Part shown: piece by piece, positions 10,241 to 18,860 of the stretch | Layout: every line of letters starts with the position of its first letter | Numbering within the stretch: position 1 is the stretch's first letter | Source: JBGCEZ01 sp045106735 | GTDB lineage: Bacteria; Planctomycetota; Phycisphaerae; Phycisphaerales; SM1A02 | Length of the DNA stretch: 64,000 nt | Direction of reading: 5' to 3' | Assembly: GCA_045106735.1 (NCBI GenBank) | Contig: JBGCEZ010000014.1 | Span: 1-64,000 of the forward strand | Position numbers and translations under genes: made by a program | The notes under the pieces: generated by a model | What the model was told of the DNA's origin: nothing | Seen by the model: the letters and a program-made list of their open reading frames with translations, nothing else | Database searches by the model: none

Positions 10241-11377
10241 ATGCCCCGCCGATCCAACGTCGCCCGACTGCCCCGCCGGACCGAATCCGCGACCGCGATC
10301 GCCGCCCCGCGGCTCGCTCCACGTCCCTCGACGCCGGCCGCCCTCGGCGCGATCGCCAGCCTCGCCGTGGCCGTCGCCGCCGTGGCCACCGCTGGCCCCG
10401 CGGGACCGACGATCAGCTTGATCGACACGCCGGACGTCGACCGCTGGTTCTATCCCTTCAACACCACGCCCGGCGCCCGCTCGGTGGTGCCGATGTTCGG
10501 CGCGACCAACGAAGCCGACTTCGACGACCGCGACGGCACGATGTTCCTTCGCTGGGCGACCGACGGCGAGATCCCGACCGGCCAAGGCGCTGCGTCCTAC
10601 GAGATCACCGCCGTCACCGTCCGGCTCACACACGCCAACGGCGACACGATCCCCTACGACCCGACGGTCGACCCGTTTACCGCATTCCTGCCCGATGGCG
10701 ACCCCGATCAGACGGCCGATGCCGACCCCGGACAGCCCTTCGAGTTGTTTGGCATCGCCGGCCGCAACGGCTTCGAACCGCTCGGTTTCGCCGAAGATGG
10801 CCCGTACAGCCCCGTCGGCCCGTTCGGCGTTGGCGTGCGGAATCTCTTCGCTGTCGACGGCGTCGGCGGATCGCCGCGCGACGTCAGCAACTCAGTGCGC
10901 GACGGCTTCACGCCCACGCCCTGGGCCCTCGGCACGATCGACGGATTGTCAGCGGGCGACCTGATCCCGACCGACTCGGTCATGCGCTTCGATCTGGACC
11001 TGTCGGCCGAGGGCGTGGTGGCCACCCTGCAAGAGCAGCTCGACGCCGGCGCGGTCGCGTTCGCGGTGACCAGCCTTGCCCTCGTCCAGCAACAGGGCGG
11101 GTCCTTCGGCGAGATCTACACCAAGGAGAACGTGTTCGTGCAGTTGGACCTGGTCGAAGCCCCGACGATTGAGATCGAGTGGCGGCTGGTGACGACGCCC
11201 GAGTGCCCGGGCAACGCCAACGGCGACTTGGTGGTCGACTTCAGCGATCTGCTGGCCGTGCTCTCGGCCTTTGGGCCGTGCGGCTCGCCGTGTCCGCAGG
11301 ACGTCGATGGCAGCGGTGACGTCGGCTTTGGGGACGTGCTGACCGTCCTGAGCAGCTTCGGGCCGTGTCCGGGCTGA
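10241..11377 (+). CDS. secreted protein with C-terminal dockerin-like repeats
   Basis: The 378-residue protein starts after AAGGAG (12 bases). A long positively charged N-terminus leads into a hydrophobic signal segment (ALGAIASLAVAVAAVATAGPAG). The central ~270 residues are beta-rich and not recognised. The tail carries two EF-hand-like repeats, NGDLVVDFSDLLAVLSAFGPC and DVDGSGDVGFGDVLTVLSSFGPC. It resembles the other dockerin-like proteins of this window only in that tail. It is probably exported; function unknown. Confidence 0.85.
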   Translation: MPRRSNVARLPRRTESATAIAAPRLAPRPSTPAALGAIASLAVAVAAVATAGPAGPTISLIDTPDVDRWFYPFNTTPGARSVVPMFGATNEADFDDRDGTMFLRWATDGEIPTGQGAASYEITAVTVRLTHANGDTIPYDPTVDPFTAFLPDGDPDQTADADPGQPFELFGIAGRNGFEPLGFAEDGPYSPVGPFGVGVRNLFAVDGVGGSPRDVSNSVRDGFTPTPWALGTIDGLSAGDLIPTDSVMRFDLDLSAEGVVATLQEQLDAGAVAFAVTSLALVQQQGGSFGEIYTKENVFVQLDLVEAPTIEIEWRLVTTPECPGNANGDLVVDFSDLLAVLSAFGPCGSPCPQDVDGSGDVGFGDVLTVLSSFGPCPG

Positions 11378-11576
11378 TCGGGCGGCGGAGTGGGCGGCGG
11401 AGCGGGCGACTCGGTCGCAGACCGTTGGGCCCGGCGAGGCTGGCAGGGATCGGCAGGACTGGCGGGGATCGGCAGGGCTGAAATCGGTCGCGATGCGTGC
11501 GGCCGCGTCCCGGTTGCCCCACGCCAAGTCGTCCCGGGACCGCCTTCACCGGCGGCAGGCCGCCTACCCTCCACCC

Positions 11577-12173
11577 ATGAAGCTCTACACCCGCACCGGC
11601 GACGACGGCACCACTGGACTCTTTGGCGGCGGCCGCGTCGGCAAGGACCATCCGCGCGTTGACGCGTACGGCTGCGTGGACGAACTCAATGCGTGCGTTG
11701 GGATGGCCGGCGCCGCCTGCAATGCCACCGGCGGCGACGCCGAGCGTTTGCACGTCCGCTTCCGCGACATCTTTGGCGAGATCCAGTCGCGGCTCTTTGA
11801 CATCGGCGCCGACCTGGCCACGCCGGAGGGCAACGCCCACGAGTCCAAGGTGCTGCGGATGGGCGATTCCGAAGTCGCTGAAGTCGAAGCGTGGATCGAC
11901 GAGATCGACGGCGCCAATGCTCCCATGCGGACGTTCATCATGCCCGGGGGCAGCGACCTTGCCGCCCGGCTGCACCTGGCCCGAACGGTCTGCCGCCGGG
12001 CCGAGCGTCGGATGGTCGCGCTGGCCCACACCGAACCGGTGAGCGAGGGCGCGGTCCGCTACGTCAATCGCCTCAGCGACCTGCTCTTCGCGATGGCCCG
12101 GCGGGCGAACGCGGTGGCCGGCGTCGAAGACGTACCGTGGGTGCCGGCCAAGCAACGCGAAACCGACGGCTGA
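11577..12173 (+). CDS. PduO-type cob(I)alamin adenosyltransferase
   Basis: The 198-residue protein begins MKLYTRTGDDGTTGLFGG, the ATP-binding signature of PduO/MMAB-type adenosyltransferases, which transfer the adenosyl group of ATP to cob(I)alamin to make coenzyme B12. Further family segments are VDELNACVG, IQSRLFDIGADLATP, FIMPGGSDLAARLHLARTVCRRAERR and YVNRLSDLLFAMARRAN, so all conserved blocks are present and the length is normal. The start was set at this ATG because the TRTGDDG motif sits at the very N-terminus in the family. It stands alone; no B12 enzyme or riboswitch is visible next to it. Confidence 0.95.
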   Translation: MKLYTRTGDDGTTGLFGGGRVGKDHPRVDAYGCVDELNACVGMAGAACNATGGDAERLHVRFRDIFGEIQSRLFDIGADLATPEGNAHESKVLRMGDSEVAEVEAWIDEIDGANAPMRTFIMPGGSDLAARLHLARTVCRRAERRMVALAHTEPVSEGAVRYVNRLSDLLFAMARRANAVAGVEDVPWVPAKQRETDG

Positions 12174-12555
12174 CCCCGGGCGCGTATTCCGGCACTCCGG
12201 TACTCCGGTACTCCAACATGGCGGCAGAAGGACCGGCCGACGGACTCCCCGTTCGGCCGCGGTGCGCAACCCCCGCGCCCCGGATGCGCCCTGGCGTCCC
12301 GCCAGTCCGCCCCGGCGTTGCGTGCCGGCCGATCCGCCGCCGCGCGAACGCCGACTTCGGACCAACTTGGCCCGAACTCCCTGCCGTCTCGGGTTCCTTC
12401 GCCTTGCGGATCCGGGTTGGCCGAGGATGATGGAGGTGCACCGTGGATGACCACGGACGGCGGAGGCCCGCGGCGATCAACGCCCGCGGCCATCCCGCCA
12501 CGCCGGTGACGCACGGTCGCGTCCCCGTCGACCCCGCCGCAGGGAGGCTGCCCGC
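12174..12555. other. gene-free spacer
   Basis: No credible gene. The left end has a short direct repeat (cactccggtactccggtactcc, two to three partial copies near 12191-12211). GGGAGG at about 12541-12546 is the Shine-Dalgarno sequence of the next gene. Confidence 0.5.
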
Positions 12556-13605
12556 ATGGCCCATCGCACGTCCGTCGTCCACCTCGCCCTCCAACACCTG
12601 AGCGCCGGTGGACGCTGCGCCGCCGTCGGACTCGCCGCGATCGCCGCGATCGCCGCCCCCGCCGCGGGGCAGGACGCCTCTCCGCCGCCCGCCCGGGGCG
12701 CCGCGCCCCCAACGACGGATGCCCCGGCCACGGATGCCGCCGCACCGACTGGTCCCGCGACCGCGACCGCATCCGACGCCGCCGCCAAGCCCGCCGTCCG
12801 CTACCCGCTGATTCGCGAGGGCAGCCGCCTGGTCCGCGTCCGCGGGCGGATCGACACCGATCCCGCCACCGCCGCCCTGCGCATGACGATCGATGCCGCC
12901 GACCCGCAGTCGCCCGGCCATCAGCTCGTGATGCTGCCCAGCTCGCGGCTCAGCGAACTCGAACTCGTGCTCGCCGCCTTCGGCGATCGGCCGGTCGACG
13001 TGCAGGTGACCGGCCGCGTCACGATCTTCGACGGCCGAAACTTCTTGATGCTGACCCACCCGGCCACGGCCATTCCGCCGGACGCGGCCACGCCCGAGAC
13101 CCCGGGCCGCCCCGATCCGGCCGACGATTCGGCCGAGGCGATCTCCCGGGCCCTCGACCGCGCCGCCGGCCCGAGCACCCGCCGTCCGGACCGCCGCGTG
13201 ACCGAACCGCCGCCGCGCGATGGGGTGAGCCGGTCAACCACCGACCGCACCGCGACCGGCCGCGGCGATTCGGCCGACGACGGCCGAGTGGTCGGCACCT
13301 TGGACGTGGCTGAACTTCGGCCCGAGGGCACCCGCATCGTCGACCGCCGCGGCAAAGTGCGCCGGACTGGCGGCGGTGGCTACCTGTTCGTCTTCGACGC
13401 CGACGGCACCGGCGACGCGGCCGGCGACCCGCCGATGATGATGCTCCCCTGCCGCCTGCTCGAATCCCTCGGCCGGCTCGGCGCTCGGCCCGGCGACGAC
13501 GCCGCGGTCCTCATCAGCGGTGAAGTCAGCACGTATCGCGGTCGCAACTACCTGATGCCGACGGTGTACCGGCGCCCGCGCGACCAAACCCAACTGCGTC
13601 CGTAA
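12556..13605 (+). CDS. exported protein with an internal duplication, function unknown
   Basis: The 349-residue protein starts after a clear GGGAGG. A signal peptide (GLAAIAAIAAPAAGQ) and a Pro/Ala/Thr-rich linker precede two related ~80-residue modules. Module 1 (about 94-172) reads RLVRVRGRIDTD ... MLPSSRLSELELVLAAFGDRPVDVQVTGRVTIFDGRNFLMLT. Module 2 (about 260-345) reads TRIVDRRGKVRRT ... MLPCRLLESLGRLGARPGDDAAVLISGEVSTYRGRNYLMPT. The modules share the order R-G-(K/R)-V/I, a MLP-SRLLE segment and (Y/F)(D/R)GRN(F/Y)LM, suggesting OB-like folds. A low-complexity Asp/Arg linker joins them. No function is recognised. Confidence 0.8.
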   Translation: MAHRTSVVHLALQHLSAGGRCAAVGLAAIAAIAAPAAGQDASPPPARGAAPPTTDAPATDAAAPTGPATATASDAAAKPAVRYPLIREGSRLVRVRGRIDTDPATAALRMTIDAADPQSPGHQLVMLPSSRLSELELVLAAFGDRPVDVQVTGRVTIFDGRNFLMLTHPATAIPPDAATPETPGRPDPADDSAEAISRALDRAAGPSTRRPDRRVTEPPPRDGVSRSTTDRTATGRGDSADDGRVVGTLDVAELRPEGTRIVDRRGKVRRTGGGGYLFVFDADGTGDAAGDPPMMMLPCRLLESLGRLGARPGDDAAVLISGEVSTYRGRNYLMPTVYRRPRDQTQLRP

Positions 13606-13640
13606 GCCGGCGAGGCGCGGGTTCGACCCCAAACGAACAA

Positions 13641-13678
13641 ACGCCGGGCCGTGGTACTGACCACAACCCGGCGTTTTC
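13641..13678. terminator. bidirectional intrinsic terminator
   Basis: ACGCCGGG pairs with CCCGGCGT, with an inner GTGGT/ACCAC stem, followed by TTTTC on the plus strand. On the minus strand the exit side reads as T-rich because of the AAACGAACAAA before the stem. It sits between the convergent genes ending at 13605 and 13704 and would serve both. Confidence 0.85.
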
Positions 13679-13703
13679 AATTGCGAGCACGAAGCGCCGA
13701 AAC

Positions 13704-15071
13704 TCAGCGGCGCTCGTACATCCAGACGAATCCGGTTCGCTCTTCGCGCACCGTCTTGTCGCGCTCAGCGATCAGGGCCTCGTACTTCTTCTGCCACTCG
13801 GCCATCTCGCGTTCGTACGTCGCCATGGAACCGGCGTCATCACCCTTGGGCATCGGCTGGGCGACGAACAGCTTCTGCTGCGCGGCAGAAAACGTCGCCA
13901 TGGCCGCCTTGGCCTGGGCCACGGTGACGCCTTCGCCGGCGTGGTAGACCACTTGCGTGTCGCCCACGAGCAGATCGAGGTCGCCATCGTCGTCCACGTC
14001 GGCCGACCACACACGGGTCGATCCCGCCGGGCCGGTCAGATGCGACTCACCGAGGGTGATGTCGTCCGTCGGCATCGCGTGGGCCTTGGCCGGGGCCGCG
14101 ACCAGATCGCGGAACGCGGCGAACGACGGCGCCTGCGGGGTGCCGGTGTTCATCGCGATCATCACGCCGCCGCGGGCGGTGCCCGAGAGCATGTCGTGGT
14201 CGCCGTCGCCATCCCAGTCGATCAAGAACGGATCGCTGTGCATGGGAACCGCGAGCGAAGCTTTCTTGGCCGTCGGCCCGTCAAAGCTCGGGCCACGGCG
14301 GGCGCGGCCGTTGTTCGCGTCGGCCTTGGCCGCCACCAGCATCGTGCTGCGGGCGGCGAAGGTCCCCGGACCGGTGCCGCGGAACATATGGAACTCGCCG
14401 CCAAAGTTGCCGGCGACGATGTCGAGCAAACCGTCGGCGTCGAGGTCGACGGCAAACGGACGGGTGCAGATCTGACCGACCGGCTTCTGGGTCGACGAGC
14501 CAATCACCAGGGGCTGGCCGTCGTCACCGTTGAGCGGGGTGGCCGCGGAGAATCCGCCACCGGGCTTGCCGGCGAGGACCTGGAAGAGTCCGGCCATGTC
14601 CTGGCCGGGACGCGAGTACGAGCCGGAGAGAATGTCGAGGTGACCGTCGCCGTTGATGTCCACAAACTGTGGAGTGCTGCTCGTGCATCACCAAACACCA
14701 GGGACCTCGGCGACTTTGCCGTCGGCCATGATCCAGGTGCCAGCGGCGAGGCCTGGCGCCGCCGAATCACCCGACGCGCTGCCGGTTCCGCGGTGCAACT
14801 TCATCTTGCCGCTGGCGAACTGGCCGATGACGAGGTCGCCGATGCCGTCGCCGTCGACGTCGTGCCACGCCGGTGCGGCGTAACCCGGGGCTTCCACGCG
14901 AACCGCCTGCCCGTCAACCGTCATGCGCACCGGGGCGGCGAAGGTCTCATCGCCCGCGGCGAGCACCGTGCCGGCGGGCGCGAGCGCTCCGAGGGCAACA
15001 ACGCTGGTCAACGCGGAGAGCGGACGAAGGCGCAGGGCCATCCGTCCGGTTTCAACCGAATGTGCTGTCAT
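13704..15071 (-). CDS. exported VCBS/FG-GAP repeat protein interrupted by an in-frame UGA (candidate selenoprotein or broken gene)
   Basis: Start at ATG (MTAHSVETGRMALRLRPLSALT) with GGAGA nine bases upstream, then a signal peptide ending near AGTVLAA. FG-GAP/VCBS units are seen before the stop (WHDVDGDGIGDLVIGQF) and after it (FVDINGDGHLDILSGSY, FAVDLDADGLLDIVAGNF, LIDWDGDGDHDMLSGTA, WSADVDDDGDLDLLVGDT), the usual blades of a beta-propeller. Codon 128 is TGA (14690-14688); reading through gives GVWUCTSSTPQFVDINGDG with no frame change, 455 codons in all. Coding character is equally strong on both sides. A SECIS-like hairpin follows the UGA. A nonsense mutation or assembly error at a Trp, Arg or Cys codon is the alternative. 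The C-terminal 60 residues are a charged helix. Confidence 0.7.
14654..14690 (-). promoter_or_regulatory. SECIS-like hairpin at in-frame UGA (speculative)
   Basis: On the minus strand the UGA is the first three bases of UGAUG, which can pair with CAUCA 27 bases on. Inside, UCCACA and UGUGGA form a perfect 6-bp stem closed by GUU. The loop lies 21-23 bases after the UGA and contains GU, close to the geometry of the E. coli fdhF element. The pairing may be fortuitous. Confidence 0.35.
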
Positions 15072-15278
15072 GCGAATGTCTCCAATTGGGGGCGCGTTAC
15101 GTGGGAGGGGCCGAGGCCGGAAGGTCGCGCCACGCTCCGAGCGTACGGTCCGGCGGCATTGAGGGCACGCACGAAATCGCCGGAAGCCGGGGGGCGGTCC
15201 GAGGGATGGCAACCCGCCGCTCGCCGGTGGCACGTTCGGCCTGCGGTCCGGCCTGCGGTCGGGCTGCGCCTGGGCCGC

Positions 15279-15333
15279 GCTCGGTCCGCGCTCGGTCCGC
15301 GCTCGGTCCGCGCCCAGTCCACGTTCGGCCCGC
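15279..15333. repeat. tandem array, 11-bp unit, 5 copies
   Basis: Three perfect copies of gctcggtccgc followed by two diverged ones (gcccagtccac, gttcggcccgc). It lies in the spacer (15072-15366) between the VCBS gene start and the deacetylase gene end; no gene is seen in that spacer. Confidence 0.75.
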
Positions 15334-15366
15334 ATTCGCGCATCTTCCGCGCAACCGAGCACACGA

Positions 15367-16311
15367 TCACCGCAGCGGGATCGAATCCGCCGGCGGGCGT
15401 CCAATCTGGGCTGCCTCGCGGTGGCTGATGGCGTGCAAGTCCGCGGTGGCTTCCGGGGTCCGGGCGTAGCCGCCGGCCAGCAACATCGCCGTCGGGATCC
15501 CCCGCCGGTGCAGTTCCCGAAGCACGTGGCCGTCTCGCCGGTGCACGCCCGCTCGGGTCATCCGGAGGCGGCCAAACCGATCCCCCACCACCGTGTCCAC
15601 CCCGGCCAGGTAGAACGCGAGGTCGGGCCGGGCCGCATCGATGACCGCCGGAAGATGCTCTTCCAGGCGGGCGAGGTACGCCTCGTCGTGCATGCCGTCG
15701 GGCAATGGCACGTCCAGATCGGAGCGCGGCTTCTTCAACGGGAAATTCCGCGCGCCGTGCATGCTGAACGTGTAGACGTTCGGATCGCCGCCGCCGGGTG
15801 CTTCGGGCCCAAAGACGATGGCGTTGCCGTTGCCGTGGTGCACATCCAGGTCGATGATGAGGCACCGGATGCCCGGCCGTTCCCGTTGCAATTGGCGGAT
15901 GGCGATCGCCACGTCATTGAAGACGCAGTATCCCTCACCGTGGTCCGGGCACGCGTGGTGCGTGCCGCCGGCCAAGTTGGCCGCGCGCCCGTCTTCGAGC
16001 GCGTGCCGGGCGGTCAGCGTGGTCCCGGTCACCGCCAGCCGCGATCGGTGCAGCAACTGCTCCGACCACGGCAAACCGAGCCGGCGTTCTTCCTTGATCG
16101 TCAACCGCGCGTGCACCAACGCATCCACGTACCGATCCGTGTGGATCAGCCGCAGCGCCTCCAAGGACGCTTCCCAGGGCGCGACGACATCCGCCGGGCG
16201 AATCAGCGCTTCGGCTTGGAGCATCCGCCGCAACGCAGCGAACTTCGGCATGGGAAACGGATGCCCGGCGGGCAAGGGAACCTCGTACCCGGGACACCAG
16301 GTCACGCGCAC
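15367..16311 (-). CDS. histone deacetylase superfamily (acetoin utilisation/HDAC-like) protein
   Basis: The 314-residue protein carries the HDAC-family landmarks: LAGGTHHACPDHGEGYCVFNDVAIA (catalytic His pair and the Asn-Asp), LIIDLDVHHGNGNA (zinc-binding D-x-H), YTFSMHGARNFP, and FYLAGVDTVVGDRFGRLRMT (second zinc Asp with the substrate-side GxD). The GTG at 16311 starts MRVTWCPGYEV; no upstream ATG is in frame. In bacteria such amidohydrolases remove acetyl groups from small molecules, polyamines or proteins; the substrate is not predictable. It lies 31 bp after the cyclophilin gene on the same strand. Confidence 0.92.
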   Translation of the reverse strand: MRVTWCPGYEVPLPAGHPFPMPKFAALRRMLQAEALIRPADVVAPWEASLEALRLIHTDRYVDALVHARLTIKEERRLGLPWSEQLLHRSRLAVTGTTLTARHALEDGRAANLAGGTHHACPDHGEGYCVFNDVAIAIRQLQRERPGIRCLIIDLDVHHGNGNAIVFGPEAPGGGDPNVYTFSMHGARNFPLKKPRSDLDVPLPDGMHDEAYLARLEEHLPAVIDAARPDLAFYLAGVDTVVGDRFGRLRMTRAGVHRRDGHVLRELHRRGIPTAMLLAGGYARTPEATADLHAISHREAAQIGRPPADSIPLR

Positions 16312-16342
16312 GAGGCATTCCTCCGTCGACAGGGCCGAGCGA

Positions 16343-16825
16343 TCAGCTCTGGTGGGGCTTCACACCGTTGAGGGCGAGCGGTTCGACCGGGCAATCGCGC
16401 CCGTCGGTCTTGGCCGCACCCAAGCGCTCGACGACATCCATGCCCTCGACCACCTGGCCAAAGCCGGTGTACTGGCCGTCCAGGTGCTGACACTTTTCGC
16501 GGGTCAGGCAGATGAAGAACTGGCTACCGGCCGAGTTCGGATCCTGCGAACGGGCCATCGACAGGGTGCCGGGCACGTGCTTGCGGTCGTTGAACTCCGC
16601 GTCGACGTTCCATCCGGGACCGCCGGTGCCGTCGCCACGCGGGCAGCCACCCTGGATGACAAATCCTTCGATGATGCGATGGAAGGTCAGGTTGTCGTAG
16701 AACCCCTCGGTCCCGAGCTTCACGAAGTTCTCGACGTGATTGGGGGCAACATCGGTCCACATTTCAGCGACCACGTCGCCTTCGCTGGTGGAAATGGTGA
16801 CGCGCGGGTAGTTGCTCTCGGACAT
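16343..16825 (-). CDS. peptidyl-prolyl cis-trans isomerase, cyclophilin type (cytoplasmic)
   Basis: The 160-residue protein starts at MSESNYPRVTISTSEGDVV with GAGG six bases upstream. Cyclophilin blocks are all present: NFVKLGTEGFYDNLTFHRIIEGFVIQGG (catalytic Arg in FHR), GPGW, FNDRKHVPGTLSMARSQDPNSAGSQFFICL and LDGQYTGFGQVVEGMDVV. There is no signal peptide, so it works in the cytoplasm. A second, exported cyclophilin protein is encoded just upstream on the same strand, separated by 312 bp that hold a 12-bp tandem array. Confidence 0.95.
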   Translation of the reverse strand: MSESNYPRVTISTSEGDVVAEMWTDVAPNHVENFVKLGTEGFYDNLTFHRIIEGFVIQGGCPRGDGTGGPGWNVDAEFNDRKHVPGTLSMARSQDPNSAGSQFFICLTREKCQHLDGQYTGFGQVVEGMDVVERLGAAKTDGRDCPVEPLALNGVKPHQS

Positions 16826-17030
16826 GGATGACCTCGGGATGCGGGATGCGGAGGGGGCGGGATGCAGATGCGGGTGCGAGACGCGACGCGACGGCCACGT
16901 CGGGCGGACATGGTAGGCATCGCCGGCGACGGATGTGGACTCGGCGGCGAACGCAGCGGTCGCCAGAGAGCCGGACGACGCATGGGATCCCTCGATCAAT
17001 CGCTCGCAGGCTGAACGGCCGGACCTGACG

Positions 17031-17114
17031 CCAGAACTCAGGCCAGAACTCAGGCCAGAACTCTGGCAAGACCTCAGGCGAGAACGCAGGCCAGGACCGA
17101 GGCCCGAACCCCGG
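17031..17114. repeat. tandem array, 12-bp unit, 7 copies
   Basis: Unit ccagaactcagg, perfect in the first two copies and increasingly diverged in the next five. It occupies the spacer between the two cyclophilin genes (16826-17137), which contains no other recognisable element. Confidence 0.8.
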
Positions 17115-17137
17115 CGACGATCGTGCCCGCCGCCGCC

Positions 17138-18799
17138 TCAGCGGCCGATTCGGTCACGCCCATCGCCATCGCCGGACGCGCCGTCGCCCGCTCCCGCCGC
17201 TCCCGCGTCGCCGAGTCCGTCGCCGGTGATGGTCCGCGGTGCGGCCAACTGCAAGAACGCTTCCTGGATGATCGGGGGAGTCCGCGGCCGGCCCGTCGCC
17301 ACGTCGGCCAATCGCACCTTGGCGATCGCCCGCAGGACGTCTTCGCCCTCCAGGAGCTCGCCGAAACTGGTGTAGTCCCCGTCGAGCCGGGCCGTCCCCG
17401 GACGGGACAAGCAAACGAAGAACTGGCTGCCGGCCGAGTCCGGATGCGCATCACGGGCCATCGACAGGACGCCAAAGTCGTGCGGCAGTGAACTCGGTTC
17501 CATCGGCAGCCACCAGCCCGGGCCGCCGGCCCCGGTGCCCGTCGGGTCGCCGGCCTGCACCACGAACGGATCACCGCCGACCGTCAATGGGACGACGCGA
17601 TGAAACACCACCCCGCGGTAGAAGCCGCCGTCGACCAGATGGCGAAAATTCCAGGCGGTGTTGGGCGCCGCGTCCGGACGCAAGGCGAAACGGAGGTCCC
17701 CCAAGTTCGTGCGCAGTCGCACATCGGCATCCCGGTACACGCGAAACCCCGTGCACGGCCGAACCGCATCGAACTCTTCGCGCGTCAGGGGACGCGAGGC
17801 CGACCGAGCCCGCGCCGCTGCATCCGCCGGCGCATCGGCCGCAAAGGTCGACCCAAAGCCATCTTCACCGCGGCGCTGGCCCGGCCGCCCGTAGATGGCC
17901 GCCCCCTCGCCGTCCACGTCCTCGACGCGCAGGACGCCCGACTGCATGGGCAGCGCGGGCGGCAGCGGCTCGCCGCGGGCGGCGGCGAGCATGGCGTCCC
18001 AGCCGTCGACCTCGGCCATCCATGTGTCGATGCGTGTGGTGCGCATGCCCGAAGGGCTGACGGACTCGCGGGCGATCGGCACGACGCGAGCAAGCATCGG
18101 CTCGACCACCAAGGGACTGCCGACCGGAATGTCGTCCGCCGTGAGCTGGAGCCACGCGACCGAGCGCAGCGTCCAGATCGCGGGCATGATGCGGGCAACG
18201 TCGAGAACTCCCGCTTCGACGGCCTCGCTCCGGTCGAGGACGCGACCCGCCGCATCCAGCAGCACCAGCTGGAGCGTGGCCTCCACCGGAGGCGGCGCTG
18301 TCTCGGCCGCCCGGCGCCGCATCGCGCGTTCTTCCTCGATCCGCCGGCGCGTCATCGGCATGATGCGATCCTGCAGATCGCGCACCGTCCGCGGTCGGTC
18401 CAGATCGTCGTTCCCGCGGACGGCCACGCGGTCGATCTCCAGCGCGATTTCCAGGCGTTGGTCGATGCCGTGGTAGAGCCGGGCCGGGACCAGGCGGGCG
18501 GTGGACATGTCCAGCTCGCCGCGCGCCGCCCGGGCCCCCGCCGCCCCCCGGGCCTCGCCGCCGGCGAAGACGCGTTCGAAGCCCTGCCCACTGACCGGCG
18601 CGGATGCGCCGGCGGTGAGCATCAGGCTCAACCCGAGCAGCAATCGGCGGATGCCGAGCGGAACGGTCCCGCCTCGCCGCGCACGGCGGGCCCACGTCTG
18701 GGATGCTCTGCAAAGTCCTGCGGTGGTCCGCTGACCGATCGCCCTGCTTGAGTTGCTCGCCCGGCTGGCATCGCTCGTCCTGATCGTCGCCTTGGTCAT
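17138..18799 (-). CDS. exported protein with C-terminal cyclophilin-type PPIase domain
   Basis: About 553 residues. The start is the second of two adjacent ATGs, with AGGAG seven bases before it. A long basic N-terminus leads to a signal peptide (GIRRLLLGLSLMLTAGASAPVSGQ). Residues ~85-350 form an unrecognised domain with LRSVAWLQLTADDIPVG and TRIDTWMAEVDGWDAML. The cyclophilin domain (~365-520) has VRLRTNLGDLRFALRPDAAPNTAWNFRHLV, GFYRGVVFHRVV, GDPTGTGAGGPGWWLP, SMARDAHPDSAGSQFFVCL and LDGDYTSFGELLEGEDVL, so the catalytic Arg and Phe are kept. It probably folds periplasmic proteins. An Ala/Gly/Asp-rich tail ends it. Confidence 0.88.
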   Translation of the reverse strand: MTKATIRTSDASRASNSSRAIGQRTTAGLCRASQTWARRARRGGTVPLGIRRLLLGLSLMLTAGASAPVSGQGFERVFAGGEARGAAGARAARGELDMSTARLVPARLYHGIDQRLEIALEIDRVAVRGNDDLDRPRTVRDLQDRIMPMTRRRIEEERAMRRRAAETAPPPVEATLQLVLLDAAGRVLDRSEAVEAGVLDVARIMPAIWTLRSVAWLQLTADDIPVGSPLVVEPMLARVVPIARESVSPSGMRTTRIDTWMAEVDGWDAMLAAARGEPLPPALPMQSGVLRVEDVDGEGAAIYGRPGQRRGEDGFGSTFAADAPADAAARARSASRPLTREEFDAVRPCTGFRVYRDADVRLRTNLGDLRFALRPDAAPNTAWNFRHLVDGGFYRGVVFHRVVPLTVGGDPFVVQAGDPTGTGAGGPGWWLPMEPSSLPHDFGVLSMARDAHPDSAGSQFFVCLSRPGTARLDGDYTSFGELLEGEDVLRAIAKVRLADVATGRPRTPPIIQEAFLQLAAPRTITGDGLGDAGAAGAGDGASGDGDGRDRIGR

Positions 18800-18860
18800 C
18801 ATTCGTCTCCTGCGTGGCCCACGGGCCGCGTTCGATCCATCATTCGCTTGGAAGTCGCCC

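Noticed and set aside
11378..11576. Possible cobalamin riboswitch upstream of the cobalamin adenosyltransferase gene
   Set aside because: No B12-box-like sequence is seen and the 200-bp spacer is filled with simple GC-rich repeats.
13620..13635. gggttcgacccc, which looks like the T-arm of a tRNA
   Set aside because: No acceptor stem, anticodon arm or CCA end can be folded around it; it lies just after a stop codon and before the terminator.
18753..18860. Hydrophobic N-terminal extension of the diadenylate cyclase from a TTG codon
   Set aside because: It would overlap the divergent cyclophilin gene, whose ATG has a perfect Shine-Dalgarno sequence; DacZ proteins are usually soluble. Not fully excluded.
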